Source: Thermoleophilum album (GTDB taxonomy: Bacteria > Actinomycetota > Thermoleophilia > Solirubrobacterales > Thermoleophilaceae). Taken from it: a stretch of DNA of 64,000 nt. Position 1 is the stretch's first letter. Each line of letters starts with the position of its first letter. Both the position numbers and the translations under genes were made by a program. Positions 34,173-42,423 of the stretch are shown here, piece by piece. The DNA lies in contig NZ_FNWJ01000002.1 in assembly GCF_900108055.1 (NCBI RefSeq), positions 382,382 through 446,381 of the forward strand, read 5' to 3'. The notes below the pieces were generated by a model. It saw nothing but the letters and a program-made list of their open reading frames with translations, ran no database searches and was not told where the DNA came from.

Positions 34173-35130
34173 GCACTCGGCGAGTTCCGGGCACTCCGTT
34201 GGAGGGCGCCCAACCAGGGTCCTGATCGCGCTGTTCGGCCCTACTGCGATCGGCAAAACGGAGATCGCTGTCGAGCTCGCCGATCTTCTGCGCGCGGAGG
34301 GCGAGGACCCGGTCGCGATCTCCGCTGATGCTCTGCAGGTTTACCGCGGCCTGGAGACGCTCACCGCCGCGCCGACCGCGGATCAGCTAGCGCGACTGCC
34401 GCATCGACTTGTTTCGTTCGTGCCGGTCACCGACACCTTCTCCGTCGGCGAGTACATGCCCATGGCGCACCGCGAGATCGACGCGGCGCTGGCAGCCGGT
34501 CAAACACCGATCGTCGTCGGCGGAACCGGGCTCTATCTGAGGGCGGCGCTCTGCGAGCTGGATCTGCGGCCACCGCCGCCGCCCGGCCTGCGCGAACGGC
34601 TCGAGCGGGAGCTTGCGGTGCGGGGCAGCGAAGCGCTCCATGCCGAGCTTGCGCGGCGCGCTCCAAAGCTTGCCCACCGCATCCCCCCGAACGATCGGAG
34701 CCGGATCGTGCGCGCGCTGGAGCTCCTCGCAATGGGGGCGGACCCGGAGCCGGTTCGTGGAGCGGAGAACCGGCTGTGGACCGAGGAGACACGGATACCG
34801 ACGGTCCTCGTCGGACTGACTATGGAGCGCGCAAAGCTGTACCGCCGTATCGACGAGCGATCCGAGCGGATCTTCGCGGCCGCCCGCGCCGAGGTCTTGC
34901 GGGCCGATGCCGCCGGCGCGTCGCGCACTGCCCGCGAGGCGATCGGGTTCGAGGAGCTGCTGCGTGGCGACCTTGAAGGTATGAAGCGAGCATCGCGGCG
35001 CCTGGCGAAGGCCCAACTCACCTGGATGCGCAAGCTACGAGGAGTGACGGTGATCGACGTTACGTCGCGCTCGCCACGTGAGGTGGCGCAGATCGTCCTC
35101 GACCGCGTCCGCCGCGCCCAGCGCGGGTAG
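34150..35130 (+). CDS. miaA: tRNA dimethylallyltransferase MiaA
   Basis: Adds the isopentenyl group to A37, the substrate later modified by MiaB. 326 residues: P-loop GPTAIGKT (30-37), DALQVYRGLETLTAAPT, VGGTGLYLRAALCELDLRPP, and AREAIGFEELLRGDLEGMKR. GTG 34150 overlaps the previous gene by 23 nt and is the only conventional start before the P-loop. Confidence 0.94.
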   Translation: MRGREGGRHSASSGHSVGGRPTRVLIALFGPTAIGKTEIAVELADLLRAEGEDPVAISADALQVYRGLETLTAAPTADQLARLPHRLVSFVPVTDTFSVGEYMPMAHREIDAALAAGQTPIVVGGTGLYLRAALCELDLRPPPPPGLRERLERELAVRGSEALHAELARRAPKLAHRIPPNDRSRIVRALELLAMGADPEPVRGAENRLWTEETRIPTVLVGLTMERAKLYRRIDERSERIFAAARAEVLRADAAGASRTAREAIGFEELLRGDLEGMKRASRRLAKAQLTWMRKLRGVTVIDVTSRSPREVAQIVLDRVRRAQRG

Positions 35131-35133
35131 AGT
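35128..35133 (+). promoter_or_regulatory. -10-like TAGAGT of dapF, overlapping the miaA stop
   Basis: TAGAGT ends 8 nt before the dapF GTG. Its TAG is the miaA stop codon. Leaderless layout. Confidence 0.45.
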
Positions 35134-35141
35134 GCCCCGCC

Positions 35142-36059
35142 GTGCGACTCGAGAAGTGGCACGCGCTGGGCAACGACTATCTGCTGGTCGAGCGGGAGCG
35201 CTGGCCCTTGCCGCTGACCCCTGCGGTCGTACGGATGCTGTGTGACCGCCACGAAGGTGTCGGCTCGGACGGCATCGTGCTGATCGAAGCGAGTCAGGAG
35301 CCAGGGATCGTCGCTCGCTTGCGCATCTTCAATCCCGACGGATCGGAGGCCGAGCTCTCCGGCAACGGTGTCCGCCAGGCGCTCATCTACCTGCGCCGGC
35401 GCGGCCACGTCACGCACGACTCCTTCTCGGTGGCGACCGGCAAGGGCGAAGTGCGGGCACGCATCACTGGCCCCGATACCTGCGTGATGGACATCGGCCG
35501 CGTACGCCTGGTTAGCGACTCCTTTCCCAACGGTCCGCGCGACGGCCGCGGCGAGGTCGAGGCCGCCGGTCGGCGCTGGCGCTTCCAGTTCGTCGACGTC
35601 GGCAATCCCCAGTGTTCGATCGAGGTCGGGGAAGAGCTGGAAGCACTCGATCTGCAGGCGATCGGGCCGGCGATCGAGCACTCCGAGCTCTTCCCGAAGC
35701 GTACGAACGTCTCCTTCTGGCGCGCACTCGACGAGCGCACGATCCGGGCGCGGATCTGGGAGCGCGGGGTGGGGGAGACGCGCTCCTCGGGCACCGGTGC
35801 GACCGGCGCCGCGGTGGCCGCTGTCCTCCGGGGCATGGAGAGCCCAGTGCGGGTGGTGCTCGACGGTGGCGAGCTGGAGGTCGAGGTCGGCGAGGACATG
35901 CACGTCAACCTGCGTGGTTGGGCGCGGCCGCTGTTCGCAGCGGAGTTGGACGGAGATTTCGTAGAGAGGCTGCGAGCCGCCGCCGACCGCGACCAGGCGG
36001 TAGCGCCGCGCGCCGGCGAGCTCCAGCGCGACCAGCACAAGGAGGTGCCGACGGAATGA
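35142..36059 (+). CDS. dapF: Diaminopimelate epimerase-like protein with both catalytic Cys replaced by Ser
   Basis: 305 residues with the full DapF fold: MRLEKWHALGNDYLLVERER, GVGSDGIVLIEA, IFNPDGSEAELSGNGVRQAL, GNPQCSIEVG and RTNVSFWRAL. DapF interconverts LL- and meso-DAP through two cysteines, in CGNG and in ACGxG. Here the first is Ser73 (SGNG; codon TCC 35358-35360) and the second Ser216 (ETRSSGTGA; codon TCG 35787-35789). Coupled to the DapL-like gene by ATGA, which argues for a DAP role, but canonical two-cysteine chemistry is impossible. It could be a serine-based variant, a protein with another substrate, or an inactive relic; the frame is intact. Confidence 0.85.
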   Translation: MRLEKWHALGNDYLLVERERWPLPLTPAVVRMLCDRHEGVGSDGIVLIEASQEPGIVARLRIFNPDGSEAELSGNGVRQALIYLRRRGHVTHDSFSVATGKGEVRARITGPDTCVMDIGRVRLVSDSFPNGPRDGRGEVEAAGRRWRFQFVDVGNPQCSIEVGEELEALDLQAIGPAIEHSELFPKRTNVSFWRALDERTIRARIWERGVGETRSSGTGATGAAVAAVLRGMESPVRVVLDGGELEVEVGEDMHVNLRGWARPLFAAELDGDFVERLRAAADRDQAVAPRAGELQRDQHKEVPTE

Positions 36060-37219
36060 GAGCGAGCGCCCGGCTCGATCGCCTGCCGCCTTACCTGTTC
36101 GCCGAACTCGAGCGCAAGATCGAGGAGAAACGGCGTGCCGGCGTCGATGTGATCAGCCTCGGTATCGGCGACCCCGACCTACCGACGCCTGCCGCGATCT
36201 GCGATGCGCTGGCGGCAGCGGTTCGCGATCCCAGCACCCACGGGTACCCGACGAACCGTGGGCGTCCGGAGTTTCGACAGGCGGTCGCCGACTTTTACCG
36301 CCGTCGCTTCGGTGTGGAGCTCGATCCCGAGAGCGAGATCATCCCCGCGCTCGGAGCCAAAGAGTGCATCTTCAACCTGAACCTTGCGTTCCTCGACCCT
36401 GACTCCCTCGCCTTGGCAGCGGATCCCGGCTATCCCGTCTACACCGGCGGGCCGGTGCTCGCCGGAGCGAGTGCGCACCCGCTGCCGCTCGAGCCAGAGC
36501 TCGGCTTCGTGCCGGACCTCGCGGCGGTGCCCGGCGAGGTCGCCGCGCGAGCGCGACTGCTCTACCTGAACTATCCGAACAACCCCACCGGGGCGGTCGT
36601 GCCGGACGGTTTCTTCGAACGCGTCGTCGACTTCGCCCGCGAGTACCAGCTGCTCGTGGTGCACGACGCGTCGTACACCGAGCTCTGCTTCGACGGCTAC
36701 GAGGCGCCGAGCTTCCTCGCTACCCCAGGGGCGCGCGACGTCGGCGTCGAGGTTTTCTCGCTCTCCAAGGGCTGGAACATGACCGGTTGGCGGACCGCCG
36801 CGATCGTCGGCAACCGGCAGGCGATCGAGAGCTACTGGAAGCTCAAGACGAACGTCGACTCGGGGATGTTCGAGGCCCTTCAGCTGGCGGCGGCGCACGC
36901 GCTCACCGACCTGGCCGACTTCCCCCGCGAGATGTCCGAGATCTACCGCCGCCGCCGGGACTTGGTATGCGAGGCCTTGGAGCGCATCGGTGTGCGCGTC
37001 CAGCGGCCCCGCGCCACGATCTACGTATGGGCACCCGTACCGGCCGGTTTCGACGACGCAGCAAGTTGGTGCGAACACGTGCTTGAACGTGCCGGCGTCG
37101 TGGTTTCACCAGGCGCCGCCTACGGCGCCGCCGGCGAAGGTTTCTTTCGCATCTCGCTGACCGTCCCCGACGAGCGTCTGCTCGAAGCGGTCGAGCGGAT
37201 GCGATCGAGCCTGGCCTAA
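36056..37219 (+). CDS. dapL: LL-diaminopimelate aminotransferase (DapL-like, PLP class I)
   Basis: 387 residues. RLPPYLFAELERKIEEKRRA, ISLGIGDPDLPTPAAICDAL, YPTNRGRPEFRQAVADFYRR, LNYPNNPTGA, the PLP lysine in SLSKGWNMTGWR, and the C-terminal FFRISLTVP arginine. This subgroup converts tetrahydrodipicolinate to LL-DAP in one step; no dapD or dapE is in the window. A perfect AAGGAGGT (36038-36045) precedes ATG 36056, which overlaps the dapF TGA. Substrate is inferred from subgroup and neighbour; another amino acid is possible. Confidence 0.85.
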   Translation: MRASARLDRLPPYLFAELERKIEEKRRAGVDVISLGIGDPDLPTPAAICDALAAAVRDPSTHGYPTNRGRPEFRQAVADFYRRRFGVELDPESEIIPALGAKECIFNLNLAFLDPDSLALAADPGYPVYTGGPVLAGASAHPLPLEPELGFVPDLAAVPGEVAARARLLYLNYPNNPTGAVVPDGFFERVVDFAREYQLLVVHDASYTELCFDGYEAPSFLATPGARDVGVEVFSLSKGWNMTGWRTAAIVGNRQAIESYWKLKTNVDSGMFEALQLAAAHALTDLADFPREMSEIYRRRRDLVCEALERIGVRVQRPRATIYVWAPVPAGFDDAASWCEHVLERAGVVVSPGAAYGAAGEGFFRISLTVPDERLLEAVERMRSSLA

Positions 37220-37954
37220 GTGGCTGCGCCGCTGATCGCCTGTGGAGTGGTGCCGCTCGGCGGCCTCCTCCAGTTGGCGCTCGTCGAGCAGCGTCGGGGC
37301 GAGCACGCGGGAGCGCTCGACGCGCTCACCTTCGAACCCGGCGAAGCTAGTGCGGTGCGTCGCGAGCTCGCCTCGTTGGCGCCGGTGGCGGTGGTCTGCG
37401 GCTACCGGCTGCCACCCCCTGAGAGCGTGTCGACGGGCGATCCGCAAGCCGCCGAAGGAGCGGCCGCAAACACGGGGGAGCGCACCTGCGACCGGCTGCT
37501 CGCCGAGGCGGGTGTTCGCCCGAACGCCTGGTGTGCCGAGGGCGCCCAAGCCGTCGCCGATCTGCGACGCATCGAGTCCTGCGTCAGTGCTGGCGGCACC
37601 CTCGCCGCGCGCCCGCCGGCCGGTGTGGTCGCGGAAAGCGTTGTCGACGGGATCTTCGGGCGGCTACTCGGGGTGCGCCCGCCAGCGCGGCGCCACCCGT
37701 TCGGCGTGCGTGCCCGCATCGAGGCGCTCGGTCGTGCAGCTGTGCGCTTACGCGGTGGGTCGCCCTGGGACCGGCGTATCGAGGAGATCGAGGCACTGGC
37801 CTGCGCGCTCTGTGCCTTCGAACTTGCGGCGGGCAACTGCCTGTTGGTCGGGGAGCGTGCCGAGGGGATGGTCGTGCTCCCCGGTCGCGAGCCCCTGCGT
37901 CGCTTCGAGACGCGTGGCGCCGTGCCGTTGGTGGAGCGTCTCGCGTTGCCATGA
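37220..37954 (+). CDS. DUF429-like protein
   Basis: 244 residues. The C-terminal HPFGVRARIEALGRAAVRLR and IEEIEALACALCAFELAAGN followed by EGMVVLPGREP fit the DUF429 family, an RNase H-like fold predicted to be a nuclease. Middle: ERTCDRLLAEAGVRPNAWCA. The usual acidic N-terminal motif is weak. The GTG immediately follows the aminotransferase TAA. No function can be stated. Confidence 0.55.
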   Translation: MAAPLIACGVVPLGGLLQLALVEQRRGEHAGALDALTFEPGEASAVRRELASLAPVAVVCGYRLPPPESVSTGDPQAAEGAAANTGERTCDRLLAEAGVRPNAWCAEGAQAVADLRRIESCVSAGGTLAARPPAGVVAESVVDGIFGRLLGVRPPARRHPFGVRARIEALGRAAVRLRGGSPWDRRIEEIEALACALCAFELAAGNCLLVGERAEGMVVLPGREPLRRFETRGAVPLVERLALP

Positions 37955-38000
37955 CTGGCCGGCCGAACAGCGACGCGTCGGCTTCTCGCTAGTGGCAACG

Positions 38001-38006
38001 TAGACT
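38001..38006 (+). promoter_or_regulatory. -10-like TAGACT of a leaderless hflX promoter
   Basis: TAGACT ends 9 nt before the hflX ATG, with no Shine-Dalgarno sequence between. Confidence 0.5.
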
Positions 38007-38015
38007 AAGTCGCGA

Positions 38016-39341
38016 ATGCAGGATCTTCGCGACGATGCGCGCTTCGGTCAGGGACTCCGTAATCCGAGGGCGCGCCAGCGGGCGATCTGCATAGCCGCAG
38101 CACCGCGCGAGCCGGACTTCTCGGAGCTACGGGAGCTTTTGCGCACCGCCGGGGTTGCGGTTGTCGGCGAGCTCTGGCAGCGGCGTGAGCGACCCGATCC
38201 TGACCGCTACTTGGGGCGCGGGAAGCTCGCAGAGCTAGCCGAGCTGGCCGCCGCCGTCGACGCGAACGTAATCGCCTGCGACGACGAGTTGCTCCCGCGC
38301 CAAGAGCGGAACATCGAGGCTGAGCTGAAGCTGCCGGTGGTCGACCGCACCGCGATCATCCTCGACATCTTCGCGCGGCACGCGCGCAGCGCCGAGGGCA
38401 AGCTACAGGTCGAGCTTGCCCAGCTCGAATACAACCTCGCGCGGATGCGCGGCTTGTGGACTCACCTGGAGCGTCTGGGCGGCGGCATCGGTACGCGTGG
38501 TCCCGGCGAAAGCCAGATCGAGACTGATCGCCGTCTCGCTCGCGACCGCATCGCCGAAATCCGTCGCAAGCTCGCGCACACGCGACGCGTCCGCCAGACG
38601 ATGCGGGCCCAGCGGGAACGGGCGGCGCTGCCTTCGGTCGCGCTTGCCGGTTACACGAACGCTGGCAAGTCGACGTTGATGAACGCGCTGACCGGCGCCG
38701 GTGTGAGCGTGCGCTCGCGTCTTTTCCACACGCTCGATCCGACCACGCGGGCCTTCCGCATCGAGGGTCGCACCTACCTACTGACCGACACCGTCGGCTT
38801 CATTCGCAAGCTTCCGCACCAGCTAGTTGAAGCGTTCGCGGCGACCCTCGAAGAGACCGCGCAGGCGGACCTGATTCTGCATGTGCAGGACGCCTCGGTG
38901 GCGGAAGACGAGCTGGGCGCGATGCTCGAAGCGGTCGACCGCACGCTGCGCGAGATCCACGCTGACCAGCGGCCGCGTTTGCTCGTTTTCAACAAGGTCG
39001 ACCGGCTCGACGCCGCCGAGCGGCGGGCCTTGCAGCGGCGTTGGCCGCGCGCAGTGCAAGTGTCGGCCGCCACCGGCGAAGGGCTCGAGCTGCTTCGCCG
39101 CCGCATCGATGCCGAGTTGACGAAGGACCTGCGAGCCGTCGACCTCTTCGTGCCCTATACGGAGGGAGCCAGGCTCGCCGAGCTTTACGAGGTGGCCGGT
39201 CGTGTCCAGCAACAGCACACGGCCGAGGGAGTGCTCGTCCACGCACGCCTTCCGGAGCGCTTGCTGCCACGCTACGAACGCTTCCGCTGCGACCGCCGCG
39301 CCGGTTTGGCGCCCCGGCGGGCCGTAGGGTTCGCGGTGTGA
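38016..39341 (+). CDS. hflX: Ribosome-associated GTPase HflX
   Basis: 441 residues. The N-terminal HflX domain ends in LGGGIGTRGPGESQIETDRR; a coiled linker follows (RIAEIRRKLAHTRRVRQTMR); the G domain has G1 GYTNAGKST at 212-220, TDTVGFIRKLPHQLVEAF and NKVDRL. HflX splits stalled or hibernating 70S ribosomes. The last codons overlap dut. The upstream DUF429-like gene ends 61 nt earlier. Confidence 0.94.
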   Translation: MQDLRDDARFGQGLRNPRARQRAICIAAAPREPDFSELRELLRTAGVAVVGELWQRRERPDPDRYLGRGKLAELAELAAAVDANVIACDDELLPRQERNIEAELKLPVVDRTAIILDIFARHARSAEGKLQVELAQLEYNLARMRGLWTHLERLGGGIGTRGPGESQIETDRRLARDRIAEIRRKLAHTRRVRQTMRAQRERAALPSVALAGYTNAGKSTLMNALTGAGVSVRSRLFHTLDPTTRAFRIEGRTYLLTDTVGFIRKLPHQLVEAFAATLEETAQADLILHVQDASVAEDELGAMLEAVDRTLREIHADQRPRLLVFNKVDRLDAAERRALQRRWPRAVQVSAATGEGLELLRRRIDAELTKDLRAVDLFVPYTEGARLAELYEVAGRVQQQHTAEGVLVHARLPERLLPRYERFRCDRRAGLAPRRAVGFAV

Positions 39342-39826
39342 GCGCTTACCGCGCGATCGAGGGGCCGAGCTACCGGCTGCGCTGCCGGCGCCTGCGCCCC
39401 GAAGCGACGTTGCCGCAGCGTGCCCACGCGAGCGACGCCGGTCTCGACCTCGCGGCCGCCGAGACGGTGACGATCGAGCCTGGCGAACGTGCGGTGATCG
39501 GTTGCGGCATCGCGATCGAGCTGCCCGCAGGGATCGCCGGGCTCGTGGTGCCGCGCTCGGGACTTGCTCTCCACCACGGCGTGACGCTGGTGAACGCCCC
39601 CGGCCTGATCGACCCTGGATACCGCGGCGAGCTGCGGGTGGTGCTCCTCAACACCGATCGCCGGCGGTCGTTCGTGGTGCGCCCTGGGGATCGCATCGCT
39701 CAGCTGTTGTTGGTCCCGTTCGTCGCTGCCGAGCCGCTGGAAGTCGAGGAGCTCGACGCGGGCGAGCGGGGCGAGCGCGGGTTCGGATCGACCGGTGTCC
39801 GCCCCCGCGCACGCACACTGGCTTAG
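39338..39826 (+). CDS. dut: Deoxyuridine 5'-triphosphate nucleotidohydrolase
   Basis: Hydrolyses dUTP to dUMP; 162 residues. All five trimeric-dUTPase motifs are visible: SDAGLDLAAAE, PRSGLALHHGVTLVN, PGLIDPGYRGELRVVLLN, RPGDRIAQLLLVP and RGERGFGSTG. The GTG start (MSAYRAIEGPSYRLRCRRLR) overlaps the hflX stop region by 4 nt. Confidence 0.93.
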   Translation: MSAYRAIEGPSYRLRCRRLRPEATLPQRAHASDAGLDLAAAETVTIEPGERAVIGCGIAIELPAGIAGLVVPRSGLALHHGVTLVNAPGLIDPGYRGELRVVLLNTDRRRSFVVRPGDRIAQLLLVPFVAAEPLEVEELDAGERGERGFGSTGVRPRARTLA

Positions 39827-39891
39827 TCGGCGCGCACCCGGGCGCCCGCCGCGCGTCTTCAGGCGGTAGCTGGCCGGCCGATATCGAGGAC

Positions 39892-41631
39892 GTGGAGGTC
39901 CCAAGCCCCGCCACGCGCGGCCGGCTGCCGCGCGGTCTCTACCCACCCTCAGCAGCTGCGAACCGACCGCGCCGCCTCGGGGAAGCCGTGGTGGCGCTCG
40001 GTTTGGCCGACGAGGCGACGGTTCGTAAATGCGTAGAGCGCGCACAAGCGGAGCGGCGACCGCTCGGGGCGGTGCTGCTCGAGGAGGGGGTGGTCGACGA
40101 GCGTGGTCTCGCCCGGGCGCTCGCCGAACGCAACCGCTTGCCGTACGTCGACTTCAACGAGTTCGACGTCGACTGGGGGGCGGCGAACCTCATCGACGCC
40201 GCTCACGCACGACGGATGCGGGCCGTGCCGATCGCCTTCTGGGATGAAGGGACGCTGTTGGTCGCGGTCGCCGATCCGGCCAATCTGCCGGCGCTCGACG
40301 AGATCGAGCTGACCACCGGTCTGCGGACCAAGCGGGCGATCGCCGCCGCTGGCGAGATCGACGCTTTGCTCGCGCAGCTTTCGAGCGCGGAGAGCGCAGT
40401 CGCGGAGATTGAGAGCGATGAAAGCAGGGATCGCGAAGAGCTGGGCGAGGTCATCGAACTGCGCGACTCGGCGGCCGAGGCGCCGGTGGTGCGGCTGGTC
40501 AACTCCGTGATCACGGACGCGGTCGAGCGAGGAGCGTCCGACGTGCACTTCGAGCCGAGCGGCGGCGACATGCGCGTGCGCCTGCGCATCGATGGGGTCG
40601 TGCGCGACTCCACGACGATCCCGCGAGCGCTTGTGCCGGGTGTGATCTCGCGCTTGAAGATCATGGCGGAACTCGATATCTCCGAACGCCGCCTTCCGCA
40701 AGACGGTCGTATCAGCTTGTCGGTCGGCGGGCGGCAGGTCGACCTGCGCGTCGCCACCTTGCCGGTCGCCCGTGGGGAGGCCGTCGTGCTGCGTGTGCTG
40801 GATCAGCGACGAGCGCTCGTCGAGCTCGATCAGTTGGGGCTAGCCGAGGAAGACCGCGAGAGCCTCGAACGGGCTCTGCGACTGGGACACGGGGCAATCC
40901 TCGCAACCGGGCCGACCGGGTCGGGGAAGACAACCACTCTCTATGCAGCACTCAACTTGCTCAACCAACCGGAGCGGACGATTGTCACGATCGAAGACCC
41001 GGTCGAGTACGAGATCGACGGCATCAAGCAGGTTCCGGTGAACCTCAAGGCCGGCCTCACCTTCGCGCGCGGACTGCGCGCGATTGTGCGCGCGGATCCC
41101 GATGTTGTGATGGTTGGCGAGATTCGCGACCGTGAGACCGCGCACATCGCGATCGAGGCGGCTCTCACCGGCCACTTGGTGCTGTCGACTCTCCACGCCA
41201 ACGATGCTGCGACCGCGGCCGCGCGCTTGATCGAGATGGGGATCGAACCGTTCTTGGTCGCCTCGAGTCTGGAGTGCGTGGTCGCCCAGCGTCTGGTGCG
41301 CCGGCTCTGCGACTGCAAGCAGCCGCTGCGCCTTACGCGCAAGGTGTTGCGGGAAAACGGCTTTGGGCAGGTCGGCCCGATCGACGCCTACGGTCCGGGG
41401 AGTTGTGTTCGCTGCGGCGGGACGGGCTACCGCGGCCGCGTCGGCCTCTTCGAGCTCCTGCGCTTCGACGATGATTTGCGCGCGCTGGTGCTCGAACGAG
41501 CATCCGCCGACCGTCTGCGCCGCGCCGGCCGCGCGCGCGGGATGCGCACGCTCCGCGACGATGCGCTCGCGAAGGTGCGCGACGGAACGACCTCGCTGGA
41601 AGAAGCGTTGCGCGCCCTCGGCAGCGCCTAG
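39892..41631 (+). CDS. Type II secretion / type IV pilus assembly ATPase (GspE/PilB)
   Basis: 580 residues. N-terminal T2SSE_N domain (RRLGEAVVALGLADEATVRK; LPYVDFNEFDVDW), then the ATPase: SDVHFEPSGGDMRVRLRIDG, Walker A GPTGSGKTT, the Asp box, Walker B DPDVVMVGEIRDRETA, His box TGHLVLSTLHANDA, and a tetracysteine zinc motif (LCDCKQ ... SCVRCGGTGY). Powers pilus or pseudopilus assembly. No other pilus gene is in the window. GTG 39892 chosen because it starts the conserved N-terminus just after dut; the first ~25 residues are uncertain. Confidence 0.9.
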   Translation: MEVPSPATRGRLPRGLYPPSAAANRPRRLGEAVVALGLADEATVRKCVERAQAERRPLGAVLLEEGVVDERGLARALAERNRLPYVDFNEFDVDWGAANLIDAAHARRMRAVPIAFWDEGTLLVAVADPANLPALDEIELTTGLRTKRAIAAAGEIDALLAQLSSAESAVAEIESDESRDREELGEVIELRDSAAEAPVVRLVNSVITDAVERGASDVHFEPSGGDMRVRLRIDGVVRDSTTIPRALVPGVISRLKIMAELDISERRLPQDGRISLSVGGRQVDLRVATLPVARGEAVVLRVLDQRRALVELDQLGLAEEDRESLERALRLGHGAILATGPTGSGKTTTLYAALNLLNQPERTIVTIEDPVEYEIDGIKQVPVNLKAGLTFARGLRAIVRADPDVVMVGEIRDRETAHIAIEAALTGHLVLSTLHANDAATAAARLIEMGIEPFLVASSLECVVAQRLVRRLCDCKQPLRLTRKVLRENGFGQVGPIDAYGPGSCVRCGGTGYRGRVGLFELLRFDDDLRALVLERASADRLRRAGRARGMRTLRDDALAKVRDGTTSLEEALRALGSA

Positions 41632-41658
41632 CGCGCGCCTGAGCGGCAGTGCTCGAAC

Positions 41659-42423
41659 TCACGCAAGATCGTCGTAAACGGCCGTGTCGAGCAACGTCGG
41701 GTCGATGCCGGCAGCGCGGATCGCGGATTCGTGCGCGGCTTGTTCGAGGCCATCGTCGAGTGGCTCAAGCGGCCTCCCAAGCGCCCGCTCGATGAGCCAA
41801 TCGGCGAGCCAGACGTTCTTCGGTAGCAGCGGTCCGTGGAGATAGGTGCCGATAACGTTGCCGCGCACCACGCCCTCAGTGCGGTCACGACCGTTGTTGC
41901 CGTGTCCACGCAGGACTCTCCCAAGCGGCTGCTCGTCGGGGTCGAGGTAGGTACGACCGCCGTGATTCTCAAAGCCGGCTAGCAGTCGCAGGCGGCCGCC
42001 GAGCTCGGTTTCGATCACGCAGTTGCCGATCAGGCGCGGGCCTGGCTCGCGCACTGTTTCGAGACCGACGAGCCCGAGTCCCGGCAGCTGCTCGTCACCG
42101 AGCCGATAGCTGCGGCCGAGCAGCTGATAACCGCCGCAAACAGCGAGGATCCCGCAGCCCCGTTCGACCGCCGCGAAGATCGCGTCGCGCTTGCGGGTCA
42201 CCAGGTCCCGTGCGCAAAGTGCCTGATCGCGGTCTTGTCCGCCGCCGATGTAGATGAGGTCAAAGCGTTCCGGCTGCAGACGGTCGTCGAACGACACGCG
42301 CTCTACCGCAAAGCCAATGTCGCGCCATTGGCAGCGCCGCTCGAGCACCAGCAAGTTGCCGCGGTCCGCATAGATGTTCATGAGCTCCGGGTAGAGAGCG
42401 CAGACTCGAAATGTCTCGCTCAC
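41659..42423 (-). CDS. gatD: Lipid II isoglutaminyl synthase glutaminase subunit GatD
   Basis: 254 residues, a CobB/CobQ-type class I glutamine amidotransferase: YPELMNIYADRGNLLVLERR, nucleophile Cys96 in ILAVCGGYQLLG, and a histidine in YLHGPLLPKNVWLADWLIER. Supplies ammonia to MurT for amidating D-Glu in lipid II. GTG start overlapping the methyltransferase stop (GTGA). murT is not adjacent but one gene upstream in the same unit. Confidence 0.92.
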   Translation of the reverse strand: MSETFRVCALYPELMNIYADRGNLLVLERRCQWRDIGFAVERVSFDDRLQPERFDLIYIGGGQDRDQALCARDLVTRKRDAIFAAVERGCGILAVCGGYQLLGRSYRLGDEQLPGLGLVGLETVREPGPRLIGNCVIETELGGRLRLLAGFENHGGRTYLDPDEQPLGRVLRGHGNNGRDRTEGVVRGNVIGTYLHGPLLPKNVWLADWLIERALGRPLEPLDDGLEQAAHESAIRAAGIDPTLLDTAVYDDLA

